Shown piece after piece: positions 52,329 through 60,464 of a stretch of 64,000 nt of DNA. The notes below the pieces were generated by a model. That model saw only the letters and a list, made by a program, of their open reading frames with translations. It ran no database searches and was not told the origin of the DNA. Position 1 is the stretch's first letter, and every line of letters starts with the position of its first letter. Made by a program: the position numbers and the translations under genes. Source of the DNA: Pseudarthrobacter sp. fls2-241-R2A-127 (GTDB lineage Bacteria > Actinomycetota > Actinomycetes > Actinomycetales > Micrococcaceae). Where the stretch lies: NCBI RefSeq assembly GCF_030209355.1, contig NZ_JARVSF010000002.1, positions 186,001-250,000 of the forward strand, given 5' to 3'.

Positions 52329-53769
52329 GGGCACCCCCTTGGGGCGCACCCGGAGTCACCCGGTCAGCAGGCGCGGGGAACTCGATCCGGGCAGACAACC
52401 CGTGCGGAGCCGCTTCGGCCAGAACCAGACGGCCACCGTTGGCGGCGGCAAGCTCACCCACAATCGTCATGCCCAGCCCGGTCCCCGGAACGGAAGAATG
52501 CCGTGGGGACCGCCAGAACCTGGTGGCAGCCGAGGCGCGCTCTGACGCGGAAAGTCCCGGGCCGTCGTCGTAAATGTCCACGACCACCGCCCCTGCTTCC
52601 GGCCGCACCGCTGCGGTAACCGTGGCCCCGGGTGCGTACTTGATGGCGTTGTTGAGGAGTTCGCCGGCCATCTGGGCCAGCTCCGCCGGGTGGCAGGGCG
52701 CCAGTACGGGCGGCTGCGGCGGCGGGGCCAGGACCAGCCGGCAGCCGGCCTGTTCCGCCAAGGGTGCTGCCCGTTCAATCTCCCCCTCAAGGATGGGGAA
52801 GGGATCCACCGGATCCGCAGGCGAAAGGTCGCCGGGACTTCCGGCCGCCCGCAGGTACCCCTCGGACGCCCGGTGCTCGGCCGCCGCGAGCTTCAGCACG
52901 CCGTCCAGGATCTCCTCCACCCGGTCCAGCTCCGCCATGGCCCGTTCCGCGGCATCGTGCTCGCGGGCGGTCTTCAGCTCCAGCTGGAGCAGGTCCAGCC
53001 GGAGCCGGAGTGCCCCCACGGGGTTCCGCAGCTGGTGCGAGGTATCCGCGATCAGCTGCCGCTGCGCCGCCATGCTGGCGCTCACGGTGGCCGCCATCGC
53101 CGTGAAGGAGCGGCTCAGTTGCCGCAGCTCCGGCGGCCCCTGCTCGGGGAGGCGTTCCGTGCGCCCGCTCGTCTCCAGTTCGTGCACGGCCGAATCCAGC
53201 CGCAGGACGGGGCGCAGGACCCACCCGGTGACCCGCGCGGCCCCCACCAGCAGGAACGCGGCCAAGGCAAGGGCGGCGAGACCCACGGCGAGCCAGCGTT
53301 CACGGAGCTTCTGCTGTGCTGCGTCGGCGTGGACGTCCAGCACCACGGCGCCCAGGACCTGGCTGGCGCTGCCGAACGGCCGGAAGATGACGCGGGAACC
53401 AGACCCAAAGGGCTCCACGGGTTCCAGGGACGTGCCGCTGACGTTCAGCCTGGCGAGGGACAATGCGTTCTGGACGTCCCCCCGGTCCACGTCCAGGCCG
53501 CCGGACGCCAGGGTCTGCTGCTGCACCCGGACCACGATGCCCTCGCCGTAGAGGCCCGAATAGGTGTCCATCTCCCGTTGCAGCCGGGCGGTGTCCCCGT
53601 CCCCGTTGGCGTCGAATGCCACCTGGGCCAGCCGGTTCAGGGAGGCCGCCCGGTTGATCTGGAGTTCCTGGGTCAGCTCGCGGGACGCAGAGCCCAGGAT
53701 GGTTCCCGAGATCAGGAAGACCACCACCAGGCAGAGCACACTGAGGACCCCCAGCACCCGCAGCCTCAT
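52321..53769 (-). CDS. Sensor histidine kinase
   Basis: A 482-residue membrane kinase. Helix 1 is VLGVLSVLCLVVVFLISGTI, then an exported sensor of about 130 residues, helix 2 LAVGLAALALAAFLLVGAA near residues 160-178, a HAMP linker, the HisKA motif with His245 in ADTSHQLRNPVGALRLRL, and HATPase blocks ELLNNAIKYAPG, DDGPGLS and GTGLGMTIVGELA. Layout resembles TctE-type kinases for tricarboxylates. Its start overlaps the response-regulator stop (ATGA), and its end overlaps the TAXI gene. Confidence 0.92.
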   Translation of the reverse strand: MRLRVLGVLSVLCLVVVFLISGTILGSASRELTQELQINRAASLNRLAQVAFDANGDGDTARLQREMDTYSGLYGEGIVVRVQQQTLASGGLDVDRGDVQNALSLARLNVSGTSLEPVEPFGSGSRVIFRPFGSASQVLGAVVLDVHADAAQQKLRERWLAVGLAALALAAFLLVGAARVTGWVLRPVLRLDSAVHELETSGRTERLPEQGPPELRQLSRSFTAMAATVSASMAAQRQLIADTSHQLRNPVGALRLRLDLLQLELKTAREHDAAERAMAELDRVEEILDGVLKLAAAEHRASEGYLRAAGSPGDLSPADPVDPFPILEGEIERAAPLAEQAGCRLVLAPPPQPPVLAPCHPAELAQMAGELLNNAIKYAPGATVTAAVRPEAGAVVVDIYDDGPGLSASERASAATRFWRSPRHSSVPGTGLGMTIVGELAAANGGRLVLAEAAPHGLSARIEFPAPADRVTPGAPQGGARA

Positions 53770-54437
53770 GCGGAAGCCGCCTCCACCCGGTACCCCACCC
53801 CGCGGACGTTGATGATGAAACCCGGCTTCTGCAGCTTTGCCCGCAGGCCCGTCAGGTGGACGTCCAGGGACCGCGACGATGCCAGGAAGGCGTCGCCCCA
53901 CAGCGCATCCAGGATCTGCTCGCGGGTAACCACCGAGCCTGCATGGCGTGCCAGGAGCGCAAGGAGTTCAAATTCCGTGGCGGTCAGGGGGAGCAGCGCG
54001 CCTGCCCTGGAAGCGGTGCGCCGGTTAAGGTCAATGGACAGGTCGCCCAGCACGATCACGTCCTCCTGGGGAAGCCCGCGCGCGCGTCCGGCCCGCCGCG
54101 TCACCGCTTCGATCCGGGCGAGCAGCTCCACCAGCTTCACCGGCTTGACGAGGTAGTCGTCCGCGCCGGAACGGAGCCCGAGCACCACGCTGCGTTCGTC
54201 GTCGCGCGCGGTGAGGATCAGGATGGGGACATCCGTGACCTGGCGGAGCTTGCGCAGCACCTCCAGCCCGTCCATGTCCGGCAGCCCCAGGTCCAGGAGG
54301 ACCACCTGGAAATTGCGGTGGGAGAGCAGCGCGTCAGCGCCCCGCGAGAGTCGCTTCGGGTGGTGCCCGGCGCTTTCGACGGCGGCCGTCAGGGCACCGG
54401 CCATGGCGTCGTCGTCCTCGACGATCAGCACGTCCAT
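53766..54437 (-). CDS. OmpR/PhoB-type response regulator
   Basis: A 223-residue regulator. The receiver has the acidic EDDD, phospho-acceptor Asp49 (VVLLDLGLPDMDGLEVL) and Lys98 (DDYLVKPV); the winged helix at residues 125-220 includes LLPLTATEFELLALLARHAG, VVTREQILDALWGDAF and LDVHLTGLRAKL, and VRGVGYRVE. It is the first gene of the regulator-kinase-TAXI operon, divergent from the MHS symporter gene across 235 bp, and is most simply read as that gene's regulator. Confidence 0.94.
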   Translation of the reverse strand: MDVLIVEDDDAMAGALTAAVESAGHHPKRLSRGADALLSHRNFQVVLLDLGLPDMDGLEVLRKLRQVTDVPILILTARDDERSVVLGLRSGADDYLVKPVKLVELLARIEAVTRRAGRARGLPQEDVIVLGDLSIDLNRRTASRAGALLPLTATEFELLALLARHAGSVVTREQILDALWGDAFLASSRSLDVHLTGLRAKLQKPGFIINVRGVGYRVEAASA

Positions 54438-54672
54438 GGCACTCTTCCTCGCTGCGGTTCCGGTGGTTCCCGGTTCATCCCCGCCCCGTGAGATTACCGC
54501 GTGGCGGCACAATTTGCCCGACGGTACGGAAAGCGGAGCACCCGGCGCCGGGGCATTCCTAAGGAAGTGTTAGGAAATGCCCCGCCACGTTGGCTGTGCC
54601 GTGCATCACCCATACCGTGGATGAGGTCCTCCAGTGCGGGAGGCCGACGTCACCACGAGGAGGAACTCACCG

Positions 54673-56067
54673 ATGAGCACCCAACAAGCCGCGCCCCTTT
54701 CGGAAGCCGCCCAGACCCGGCGGGCCGTGGGCAACATCCTGAAGGGCTCCGCGGGCAACCTCGTGGAATGGTACGACGTCTACATCTATACGGCGTTCCT
54801 GGCGTACTTCCAGCCACACTTCTTCAACTCCAAGGATCCGCTGCAGGGAGCACTGGAAGGCATGGCGGTCTTTGCCGTCACGTTCCTGATGCGGCCTATC
54901 GGCAGCTGGTTCTTCGGCAGGTTCGCCGACCGCAAGGGCAGGAAGGCGGCCCTGACGCTGAGCGTGACCATGATGTCCGCAGGCTCGTTCTTCATCGCCA
55001 TCCTGCCCACCAAGGATGTGATCGGCGTCTGGGCGCTTGTCCTCCTGGTGCTGGCGCGGCTGGTCCAAGGCTTCTCGGTGGGCGGCGAATATGGCACCAG
55101 CGCCACCTACATGTCCGAGGCGGCCACCGCAAAACGCCGCGGGTTCTTCTCCAGCTTCCAGTACGTCACACTGATCGGTGGCCAGATGCTGGCGCTGCTG
55201 GTGCTGGTGGTCCTGCAGAACGTCCTGGATAAGGAGGCCCTGTCCGGGTGGGGATGGCGGGTCCCGTTCGCAATCGGCGGCGTGGCCGCGCTGGTGGTCC
55301 TGTGGCTGCGGCGTTCCATGGAGGAAACCGTCTCCGCCAGCCAGGTGGAGGCGGCCGCGAACGCCAAGGCATCAGGGGAAGCCCAGCCCGGAACCCTGAA
55401 GCTGCTCTTCACCAAGCACTGGAAGGCGCTGCTGATCTGCATCGGCGTTACTTTGGGCGGCACCGTGGCGTTCTATACCTACACCAACTTCATCCTGAGC
55501 TTCATGAACACCACCAGCGGCATCGCCAAGGAGACGACGTCGGTGATCAACTTCTGGGCGCTCCTCATCTTCATGCTGCTGCAGCCGGTCTACGGCATCA
55601 TTTCGGACAAGGTGGGCCGCAAGCCGCTGCTGCTCTGGTTCGGCATCACCGGCGTGCTGTTCACCTGGCCGCTGATGTCCGCGCTGGCCGGGACCAAGGA
55701 TCCGTTCACGGCGTTCCTGCTGATGATGGGTGGCCTGCTGATCGTGGGCGGCTACACGTCCATCAACGCCCTGGTGAAGGCCGAACTGTTCCCGGCATCC
55801 ATCCGAGCCCTCGGCGTTGGCCTTGGCTACGCGATCGCGAACTCCCTGTTTGGCGGCACGGTTCCGCTGATCGGGGCCGCCCTGCAGAAGGCCGGGCAGG
55901 TTGAGCTCCTCTTCACCTACGTCACCGTGGCCATCGGCATCTCCCTGCTCGTCTACATCTTCGCCCTGAAGAACAAGAAGGCCACGCACCTCGACGCCGA
56001 GCAGGGCCACGCCTGGTCCCAGGCGCCACAGGCCGGCGGCAAGGACAAGGACGTGCTGGGCGTCTAG
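54673..56067 (+). CDS. MHS-family MFS symporter (organic-acid type)
   Basis: A 464-residue twelve-helix transporter of the metabolite:H+ symporter family. NLVEWYDVYIYTAFLAYFQP is the hallmark first helix, RPIGSWFFGRFADRKGRKAA the A-motif loop, and RLVQGFSVGGEYGTSATYMS the helix-4 motif with Glu. ELFPASIRALGVGLGYAIAN is in the C-half. KgtP, CitA and similar carriers for 2-oxoglutarate, citrate or dicarboxylates are the closest type. A strong GAGGAGGAA site precedes the ATG. It faces the two-component/TAXI operon and ends at a strong terminator. Confidence 0.93.
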   Translation: MSTQQAAPLSEAAQTRRAVGNILKGSAGNLVEWYDVYIYTAFLAYFQPHFFNSKDPLQGALEGMAVFAVTFLMRPIGSWFFGRFADRKGRKAALTLSVTMMSAGSFFIAILPTKDVIGVWALVLLVLARLVQGFSVGGEYGTSATYMSEAATAKRRGFFSSFQYVTLIGGQMLALLVLVVLQNVLDKEALSGWGWRVPFAIGGVAALVVLWLRRSMEETVSASQVEAAANAKASGEAQPGTLKLLFTKHWKALLICIGVTLGGTVAFYTYTNFILSFMNTTSGIAKETTSVINFWALLIFMLLQPVYGIISDKVGRKPLLLWFGITGVLFTWPLMSALAGTKDPFTAFLLMMGGLLIVGGYTSINALVKAELFPASIRALGVGLGYAIANSLFGGTVPLIGAALQKAGQVELLFTYVTVAIGISLLVYIFALKNKKATHLDAEQGHAWSQAPQAGGKDKDVLGV

Positions 56068-56098
56068 TCCGGACGGCCCCTCGGTGCCAATTAACCAA

Positions 56099-56148
56099 AG
56101 GAGGCGTACGACGGCGGCTGCCAGGCCGCCGTCGTACGCCTCCTTTTT
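56099..56148. terminator. Strong terminator between the MHS symporter and small membrane protein genes
   Basis: A perfect 20-bp stem, AGGAGGCGTACGACGGCGGC and its complement, around a 6-base loop, followed by T residues. The A-rich left flank lets it work in both directions. Confidence 0.95.
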
Positions 56149-56165
56149 GCGCTGCCGGCGTGTCC

Positions 56166-56471
56166 CTAGCGGCGGGTACCCCGCCGGACCGCCAGGAAAC
56201 CATGGATGGCGAACAATCGCGGGAGCACCAGGTACACCGCCGTGGGAACCACCACCATGGTCAACCCCATGGCGCGGAAAATGGGGTGCCAGTTTTCCGT
56301 CAGGGGGGCGGAGGCCATCATGCCGATAGCGACAAGCGGGAAAATCGCCAGCCAGGTGATCGCGGCCCGGACGTGGATCGACGGCGGAGCGGGCAGCGCT
56401 GCGGGCTCCGAAGGGGTTTGCGCGGCCGGCTGGGCGATTACGGGGGCTGCGGGCTGTGAAACCGTGTCCAT
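56166..56471 (-). CDS. Small two-helix membrane protein
   Basis: A 101-residue protein: an Ala/Pro-rich N-terminus of 35 residues, helix 1 ITWLAIFPLVAIGMMASAP and helix 2 GLTMVVVPTAVYLVLPRLF, then a short basic end. I recognise no named family. It is divergent from the TetR gene and shares its promoter region, including the dyad, so the TetR protein may control it. Confidence 0.7.
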   Translation of the reverse strand: MDTVSQPAAPVIAQPAAQTPSEPAALPAPPSIHVRAAITWLAIFPLVAIGMMASAPLTENWHPIFRAMGLTMVVVPTAVYLVLPRLFAIHGFLAVRRGTRR

Positions 56472-56527
56472 GAAAACTCCAACTAGTTAGTTGCTTTTTG
56501 CTTGCATCGACAATAAACGCGACCCGA

Positions 56528-56557
56528 CGCAATTGCAACTACCTGGTTGGAATTGCG
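56528..56557. promoter_or_regulatory. TetR operator-like dyad
   Basis: CGCAATTGCAAC and GTTGGAATTGCG are inverted 12-mers with one mismatch and a 6-base spacer. The dyad ends 12 bp before the tetR start, and TAGACT just after it could be the -10. It is placed to control tetR, and perhaps the divergent gene and poxB. Confidence 0.7.
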
Positions 56558-56569
56558 TAGACTTGTGTC

Positions 56570-57184
56570 ATGGCATGGAACACGGAGCGGACCCGGGAGC
56601 TGCTGCTGGCAGCTGCCACCGAGGAGTTCAGCGCCAAGGGCCTGGCCGGCGCCCGCGTGGACCGGATCGCAGCCGCCGCCGGGGTGAACAAGGAACGCAT
56701 CTACCAGTACTTCGGCAAGAAGGACGAGCTGTTCGACGCCGTCCTGGCCGCCGAAATGGTCCGCGTGATGACCGAGGTGCCCATTACCGGGAGCGGTCCG
56801 GAGTCGTTCGGGGAATACGCCGGCCGGCTCTTCGACAGGCACACCACCGACGGCGTCCTGCCCAGGCTCCTGTTCTGGGAGGGGCTGGAGCGTGGCGGGG
56901 ACACCGTCAGCCGGGCCACCCGCTCCGATCACTGCGCCATTAAGGTGGGGCAGGTCCTGGAGGTGCTGCCCGGGATCGACCGCACGGACGCCGCGGACCT
57001 GCTGATCACCGTTATCACCCTCTGTGACGGCTGGCCCGTGCTGCCCCAGATCGACACCCTCCTGGCGGGCAGCAGCGCAGACCGCACCACCCGCCGTCGT
57101 GCGTTCATTGTGCGCACCGCAACACTGCTCGCTGAAGCCCTCGCTGCTGAGGCGAAGCCCGCACCTGAGGCTGCCCTGAACTAG
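56570..57184 (+). CDS. TetR-family regulator upstream of poxB
   Basis: A 204-residue TetR protein: the helix-turn-helix is LLLAAATEEFSAKGLAGARV, DRIAAAAGVNKERIYQYFGK, and the C-terminal domain resembles TetR_C groups with LPRLLFWEGLERGGDT. It lies 53 bp upstream of poxB in the same direction. A near-perfect dyad sits in front of it. Pyruvate-linked control of poxB is a plausible role but the ligand cannot be read from the sequence. Confidence 0.9.
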   Translation: MAWNTERTRELLLAAATEEFSAKGLAGARVDRIAAAAGVNKERIYQYFGKKDELFDAVLAAEMVRVMTEVPITGSGPESFGEYAGRLFDRHTTDGVLPRLLFWEGLERGGDTVSRATRSDHCAIKVGQVLEVLPGIDRTDAADLLITVITLCDGWPVLPQIDTLLAGSSADRTTRRRAFIVRTATLLAEALAAEAKPAPEAALN

Positions 57185-57237
57185 CGGACTATATTTGCCA
57201 TGTCAGCACACCACTACCATCGCGGGAGTCTGCACCC

Positions 57238-58986
57238 ATGGCCAAGGAACTTGCCACCCAGCTCATCGAACAACTCCAGGCTGCCGGCGTGCAGCGGATC
57301 TACGGGATTGTGGGCGACAGCCTCAACCCGATCGTGGACGCCGTACGCCAGACCGGAGGCTCCGCGAAGGGCGGTATCGACTGGGTGCACGTCCGCCACG
57401 AGGAAGCCGCCGCCTTCGCCGCTGCTGCCGAAGCCCAGCTCACCGGAAAGCTCGCGGTCTGCGCCGGATCCTGCGGGCCGGGCAACCTGCACCTGATCAA
57501 CGGGCTGTATGACGCCAACCGTTCCGGAGCGCCAGTGCTGGCCATCGCCTCGCACATTCCCAGCAAGCAGATCGGCAGCACGTTCTTCCAGGAAACCCAC
57601 CCGGACCGGCTCTTCAATGAATGCTCGGTCTACTCGGAGCTCGTCAGCACCGCCGAGCAGGCGCCGCGCGTCATGCACAGCGCCATCCAGCACGCGCTGG
57701 GGCTTGGGGGAGTCGCCGTCGTGACCCTTCCCGGCGACATCGCCGGGCTGGAGGCCACGGCGCCCACGCCCCTGCCCGCCACCTTCCGGCGTGCGAGCCT
57801 GGTCCCCGACCCGGCAAGCGTCCAAGCCCTCGCAGATGCCATTAACGACGCCGGCAAGGTCGCCATTTTCGCCGGCGCCGGCGTTGAGGGGGCGCACAGT
57901 GAACTGATGGCGCTGGCCGAGCTGGCCAAGGCCCCGGTGGGCCACTCGCTGCGGGGCAAGGACTTCGTCCAGTACGACAACCCGTTCGATATCGGCATGA
58001 CCGGCCTGCTGGGCTACGGTGCCGCGGCGGAGGGCATCGAGGACGCCGACCTGCTGATCCTCCTGGGCACCGACTTCCCCTACGACCAGTTCCTCCCGGA
58101 CACCCGCACAGCACAGGTGGACCGGGCGGCGGAGCGCCTGGGCCGGCGGACCGACGTCGATATTTCCGTCCACGGAGACGTGCTGCCCACGCTGCGGGCC
58201 CTGCTGCCGCTGGTGAAAGCCAAGAAGAGCCGGCGGTTCCTGGACCAAATGCTGAAGAAGCACGACCGGCTCATGAACAAGGCCGTGGGCGCGTACACAC
58301 GAAAGGTGGAAAAGAAGCAGCCCATCCACCCCGAATATGCGGCATCGCTGCTGGACCAGGTGGCGGCCGAGGACGCGATCTTCACCGCGGATACCGGCAT
58401 GTGCAACGTCTGGACCGCGCGCTACATCAACCCGCTGGGCACGCGCCGGCTGATCGGGTCTTTCCTGCACGGTTCCATGGCCAACGCCCTCCCGCACGCC
58501 ATCGGCGCGCAACTGGCCTACCCCGGCCGCCAGGTCATCTCGGTGTCCGGCGACGGCGGCCTGTCCATGCTGCTGGGCGAGCTCATCACCGCGGCCGCCT
58601 ATAAGCTGCCGCTGAACGTGGTGGTGTTCAACAACTCCACCTTGGGTATGGTCAAGCTCGAGATGCTGGTGGACGGGCTGCCCGACTTCGGCGTGGACGT
58701 GCCGGACGCCAACTACGCGCAGGTGGCCAAGGCCCTGGGTTTCCACGCGGTGCGGGTCACTGATCCTTCGCAAATCGAGGCAGCCTATCGGGAAGCGTTC
58801 GCCCACCCCGGACCGTCCCTGGTGGAGCTCATTACTGATCCCAAGGCACTGTCCATCCCGCCAAAGATCTCCGGATCGCAGGTGCTGGGGTTCGCCACGG
58901 CCATGTCCAAGGTGGTACTCAACCGCGGCGCAGGCGAGGCCGTAAGCATGGCGCGAAGCAACCTGCGCAACATCCCCCGCCGCTAG
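57238..58986 (+). CDS. poxB: Pyruvate dehydrogenase (quinone) / pyruvate oxidase
   Basis: A 582-residue ThDP- and FAD-dependent enzyme that oxidises pyruvate to acetate and CO2, passing electrons to menaquinone. HVRHEEAAAFAAAAEAQLTG has the catalytic Glu (residue 55/56), SCGPGNLHLINGLYDANRSG follows, and VSGDGGLSMLLGELITAAAY with FNNSTLGMVKLE is the ThDP-Mg motif. The middle FAD domain is at residues 190-340. The basic C-terminal tail (MARSNLRNIPRR) could be the membrane-binding helix equivalent. It links to the acetate/glyoxylate genes 10 kb away by pathway. A perfect palindrome follows. Confidence 0.95.
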   Translation: MAKELATQLIEQLQAAGVQRIYGIVGDSLNPIVDAVRQTGGSAKGGIDWVHVRHEEAAAFAAAAEAQLTGKLAVCAGSCGPGNLHLINGLYDANRSGAPVLAIASHIPSKQIGSTFFQETHPDRLFNECSVYSELVSTAEQAPRVMHSAIQHALGLGGVAVVTLPGDIAGLEATAPTPLPATFRRASLVPDPASVQALADAINDAGKVAIFAGAGVEGAHSELMALAELAKAPVGHSLRGKDFVQYDNPFDIGMTGLLGYGAAAEGIEDADLLILLGTDFPYDQFLPDTRTAQVDRAAERLGRRTDVDISVHGDVLPTLRALLPLVKAKKSRRFLDQMLKKHDRLMNKAVGAYTRKVEKKQPIHPEYAASLLDQVAAEDAIFTADTGMCNVWTARYINPLGTRRLIGSFLHGSMANALPHAIGAQLAYPGRQVISVSGDGGLSMLLGELITAAAYKLPLNVVVFNNSTLGMVKLEMLVDGLPDFGVDVPDANYAQVAKALGFHAVRVTDPSQIEAAYREAFAHPGPSLVELITDPKALSIPPKISGSQVLGFATAMSKVVLNRGAGEAVSMARSNLRNIPRR

Positions 58987-59015
58987 CCTTTCGCACGCGC
59001 CATCAGATCCCGCCC

Positions 59016-59064
59016 TTAAATCCGGAACGCGTCTGCATAAAGTGCAGACGCGTTCCGGATTTAA
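59016..59064. terminator. Perfect 22-bp hairpin between poxB and pdxK
   Basis: TTAAATCCGGAACGCGTCTG... and its complement match at 22 of 22 positions around TAAAG. It lies between two convergent genes. There is no T-tract beyond the TTAA ends, so it may be a terminator or a mobile palindrome. Confidence 0.75.
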
Positions 59065-59066
59065 CG

Positions 59067-59113
59067 GCGAAAAGTGATGGGGCGTTTGGGTGTGTGGGGG
59101 CGAAAAGTGATGG
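59067..59113. repeat. Direct repeat GCGAAAAGTGATGG, two copies
   Basis: The 14-mer occurs twice, 33 bp apart, right after the hairpin and before the pdxK stop, each followed by a GCG-rich run. It has no assigned function. Confidence 0.7.
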
Positions 59114-59126
59114 CGCGTCGTTGGGC

Positions 59127-59984
59127 TTAGCGCGCGCCGCCCTGCCAGAGGGCGTCGAACGGGGCGCCGGAGGCCACGCGGTTGCGGATTCCGGCGGTGA
59201 CGAAGTCCTTGGCGGTCCGGGCCGCCTCCAGCGGGGTGGCACCCTTGGCGAGCTCGGCCGTCACAGCAGCGGCCAGTGAGCAGCCGGCGCCGGACACGGC
59301 CACGTCGCCCACCTTCGGGGCGCTCAGGACTTCGAGGGTCTCGCCGTCGTAGAAGACGTCGACGGCGTCCGGACCTTCCAGCCGCACCCCGCCCTTGGCA
59401 AGGACTGCCGCGCCGCTGATTTCGTGGATGCGGACGGCGGCGGCCTTCAGGGATTCGACGTCCGTGATCTCCAGCCCGGACAGGGACTCCGCCTCGAAAT
59501 GGTTGGGCGTGACGAACGTGGCCAGCGGCAGGATCTGCGCTTTCAGTGCCTGGTCGGTGTCCAGCGCATGGCCCGGCTCCTGGCCCTTGCAGATCAGCAC
59601 CGGGTCCAGCACCACGTTGCTGAAGCTGTTTTCCTGCAGGGCGCCGGCCACGGTGCTGATGGTGGCGGGGCTGCCCAGCATGCCGATCTTCACGGTGTCC
59701 AGGGCCGAAGGCGCGCCCGACGCCGGACCGTACGCCGCCGTCGTCGCCTCCAGCTGATCGGCAATCACCTGCTGGTCCACCGGCACGAAGCGGTGGTTCC
59801 AGCTGGCCTTCGGGTCGAAGGACACAATGCAGGTCAGGTTTGCGATGCCGAAGACACCTAACTCCTGGAACGTCTTCAGATCGGCCTGTGCGCCGGCGCC
59901 GCCGGTGGCCTCGGAGCCAGCGATGGTGAGGACGACGGCGGGACTGTTGGCGGACAGCGTTGCATCAGGGGTAGCGGAAGTCAT
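59127..59984 (-). CDS. pdxK: PdxK-type pyridoxine / hydroxymethylpyrimidine kinase
   Basis: A 285-residue ribokinase-fold kinase. It follows the Bacillus PdxK pattern more than true ThiD: TIAGSEATGGAGAQADLKTF, QELGVFGIANLTCIVSFDPK with WNHRFVPVD, the VVLDPVLICKG loop, and SGAGCSLAAAVTAELAKGAT with the catalytic Cys. These enzymes phosphorylate pyridoxal/pyridoxine and often HMP. In automatic annotation it would be called ThiD. No thiamine genes are adjacent, which fits salvage of vitamin B6. It is convergent with poxB. Confidence 0.8.
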   Translation of the reverse strand: MTSATPDATLSANSPAVVLTIAGSEATGGAGAQADLKTFQELGVFGIANLTCIVSFDPKASWNHRFVPVDQQVIADQLEATTAAYGPASGAPSALDTVKIGMLGSPATISTVAGALQENSFSNVVLDPVLICKGQEPGHALDTDQALKAQILPLATFVTPNHFEAESLSGLEITDVESLKAAAVRIHEISGAAVLAKGGVRLEGPDAVDVFYDGETLEVLSAPKVGDVAVSGAGCSLAAAVTAELAKGATPLEAARTAKDFVTAGIRNRVASGAPFDALWQGGAR

Positions 59985-60056
59985 GCCACCATCCTGCCAC
60001 CCACCGTCGGGCGCTTTCCATGTGGGGCCCCGACAGGGCGCCGGGCCGCCGTATGG

Positions 60057-60464
60057 TCAGGGTTCCAGCGGCTCAGAGGCTGTCAGCGCCGCGGGCTGGG
60101 GGCCGGATGCGTCGTGAACGGTGACAAGACCCGCCACCGCCGCCCGCCCAAGCGCCGCACAGAACCCGGTCCACAGCACCATGCCCCACATGGAGGGCCA
60201 GTGGCTGCCGGTGATGTACATGAGCGTGATCATCCCGGTCACCAGCCCTGCCCCTCCGATCGCGAGGACGTGAAGACCCTGGTTGCGGACAGGCCGCATG
60301 ACTATACCGGCAGCCAGCGCCAGGGGCATACCTAGGATCAGCGCGGAAAGCGTTCCGTAGAGATATCCGGGGAAGCCCAAGGGGAATCCGAAGACGACGA
60401 CGGTGAGGGCCGCGCCGGGCAGGAATGCCCCTGGTCCGAAGGTCACGCGGAGCGGGCGGCTCAC
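60057..60464 (-). CDS. Small hypothetical membrane protein
   Basis: A 135-residue protein with four hydrophobic stretches: GAFLPGAALTVVVFGFPLGF, YGTLSALILGMPLALAAGIV, GLHVLAIGGAGLVTGMITLM and MWGMVLWTGFCAALGRAAVA. It starts at GTG overlapping the stop of the epimerase gene (GTGA) and so is translated with it. No family recognised. The open frame reaches further upstream, but that part lies inside the epimerase gene. Confidence 0.65.
   Translation of the reverse strand: MSRPLRVTFGPGAFLPGAALTVVVFGFPLGFPGYLYGTLSALILGMPLALAAGIVMRPVRNQGLHVLAIGGAGLVTGMITLMYITGSHWPSMWGMVLWTGFCAALGRAAVAGLVTVHDASGPQPAALTASEPLEP

Noticed and set aside
59127..59984. Thiamine synthesis locus
   Set aside because: No other thi genes or TPP riboswitch are present nearby, and motifs favour PdxK.
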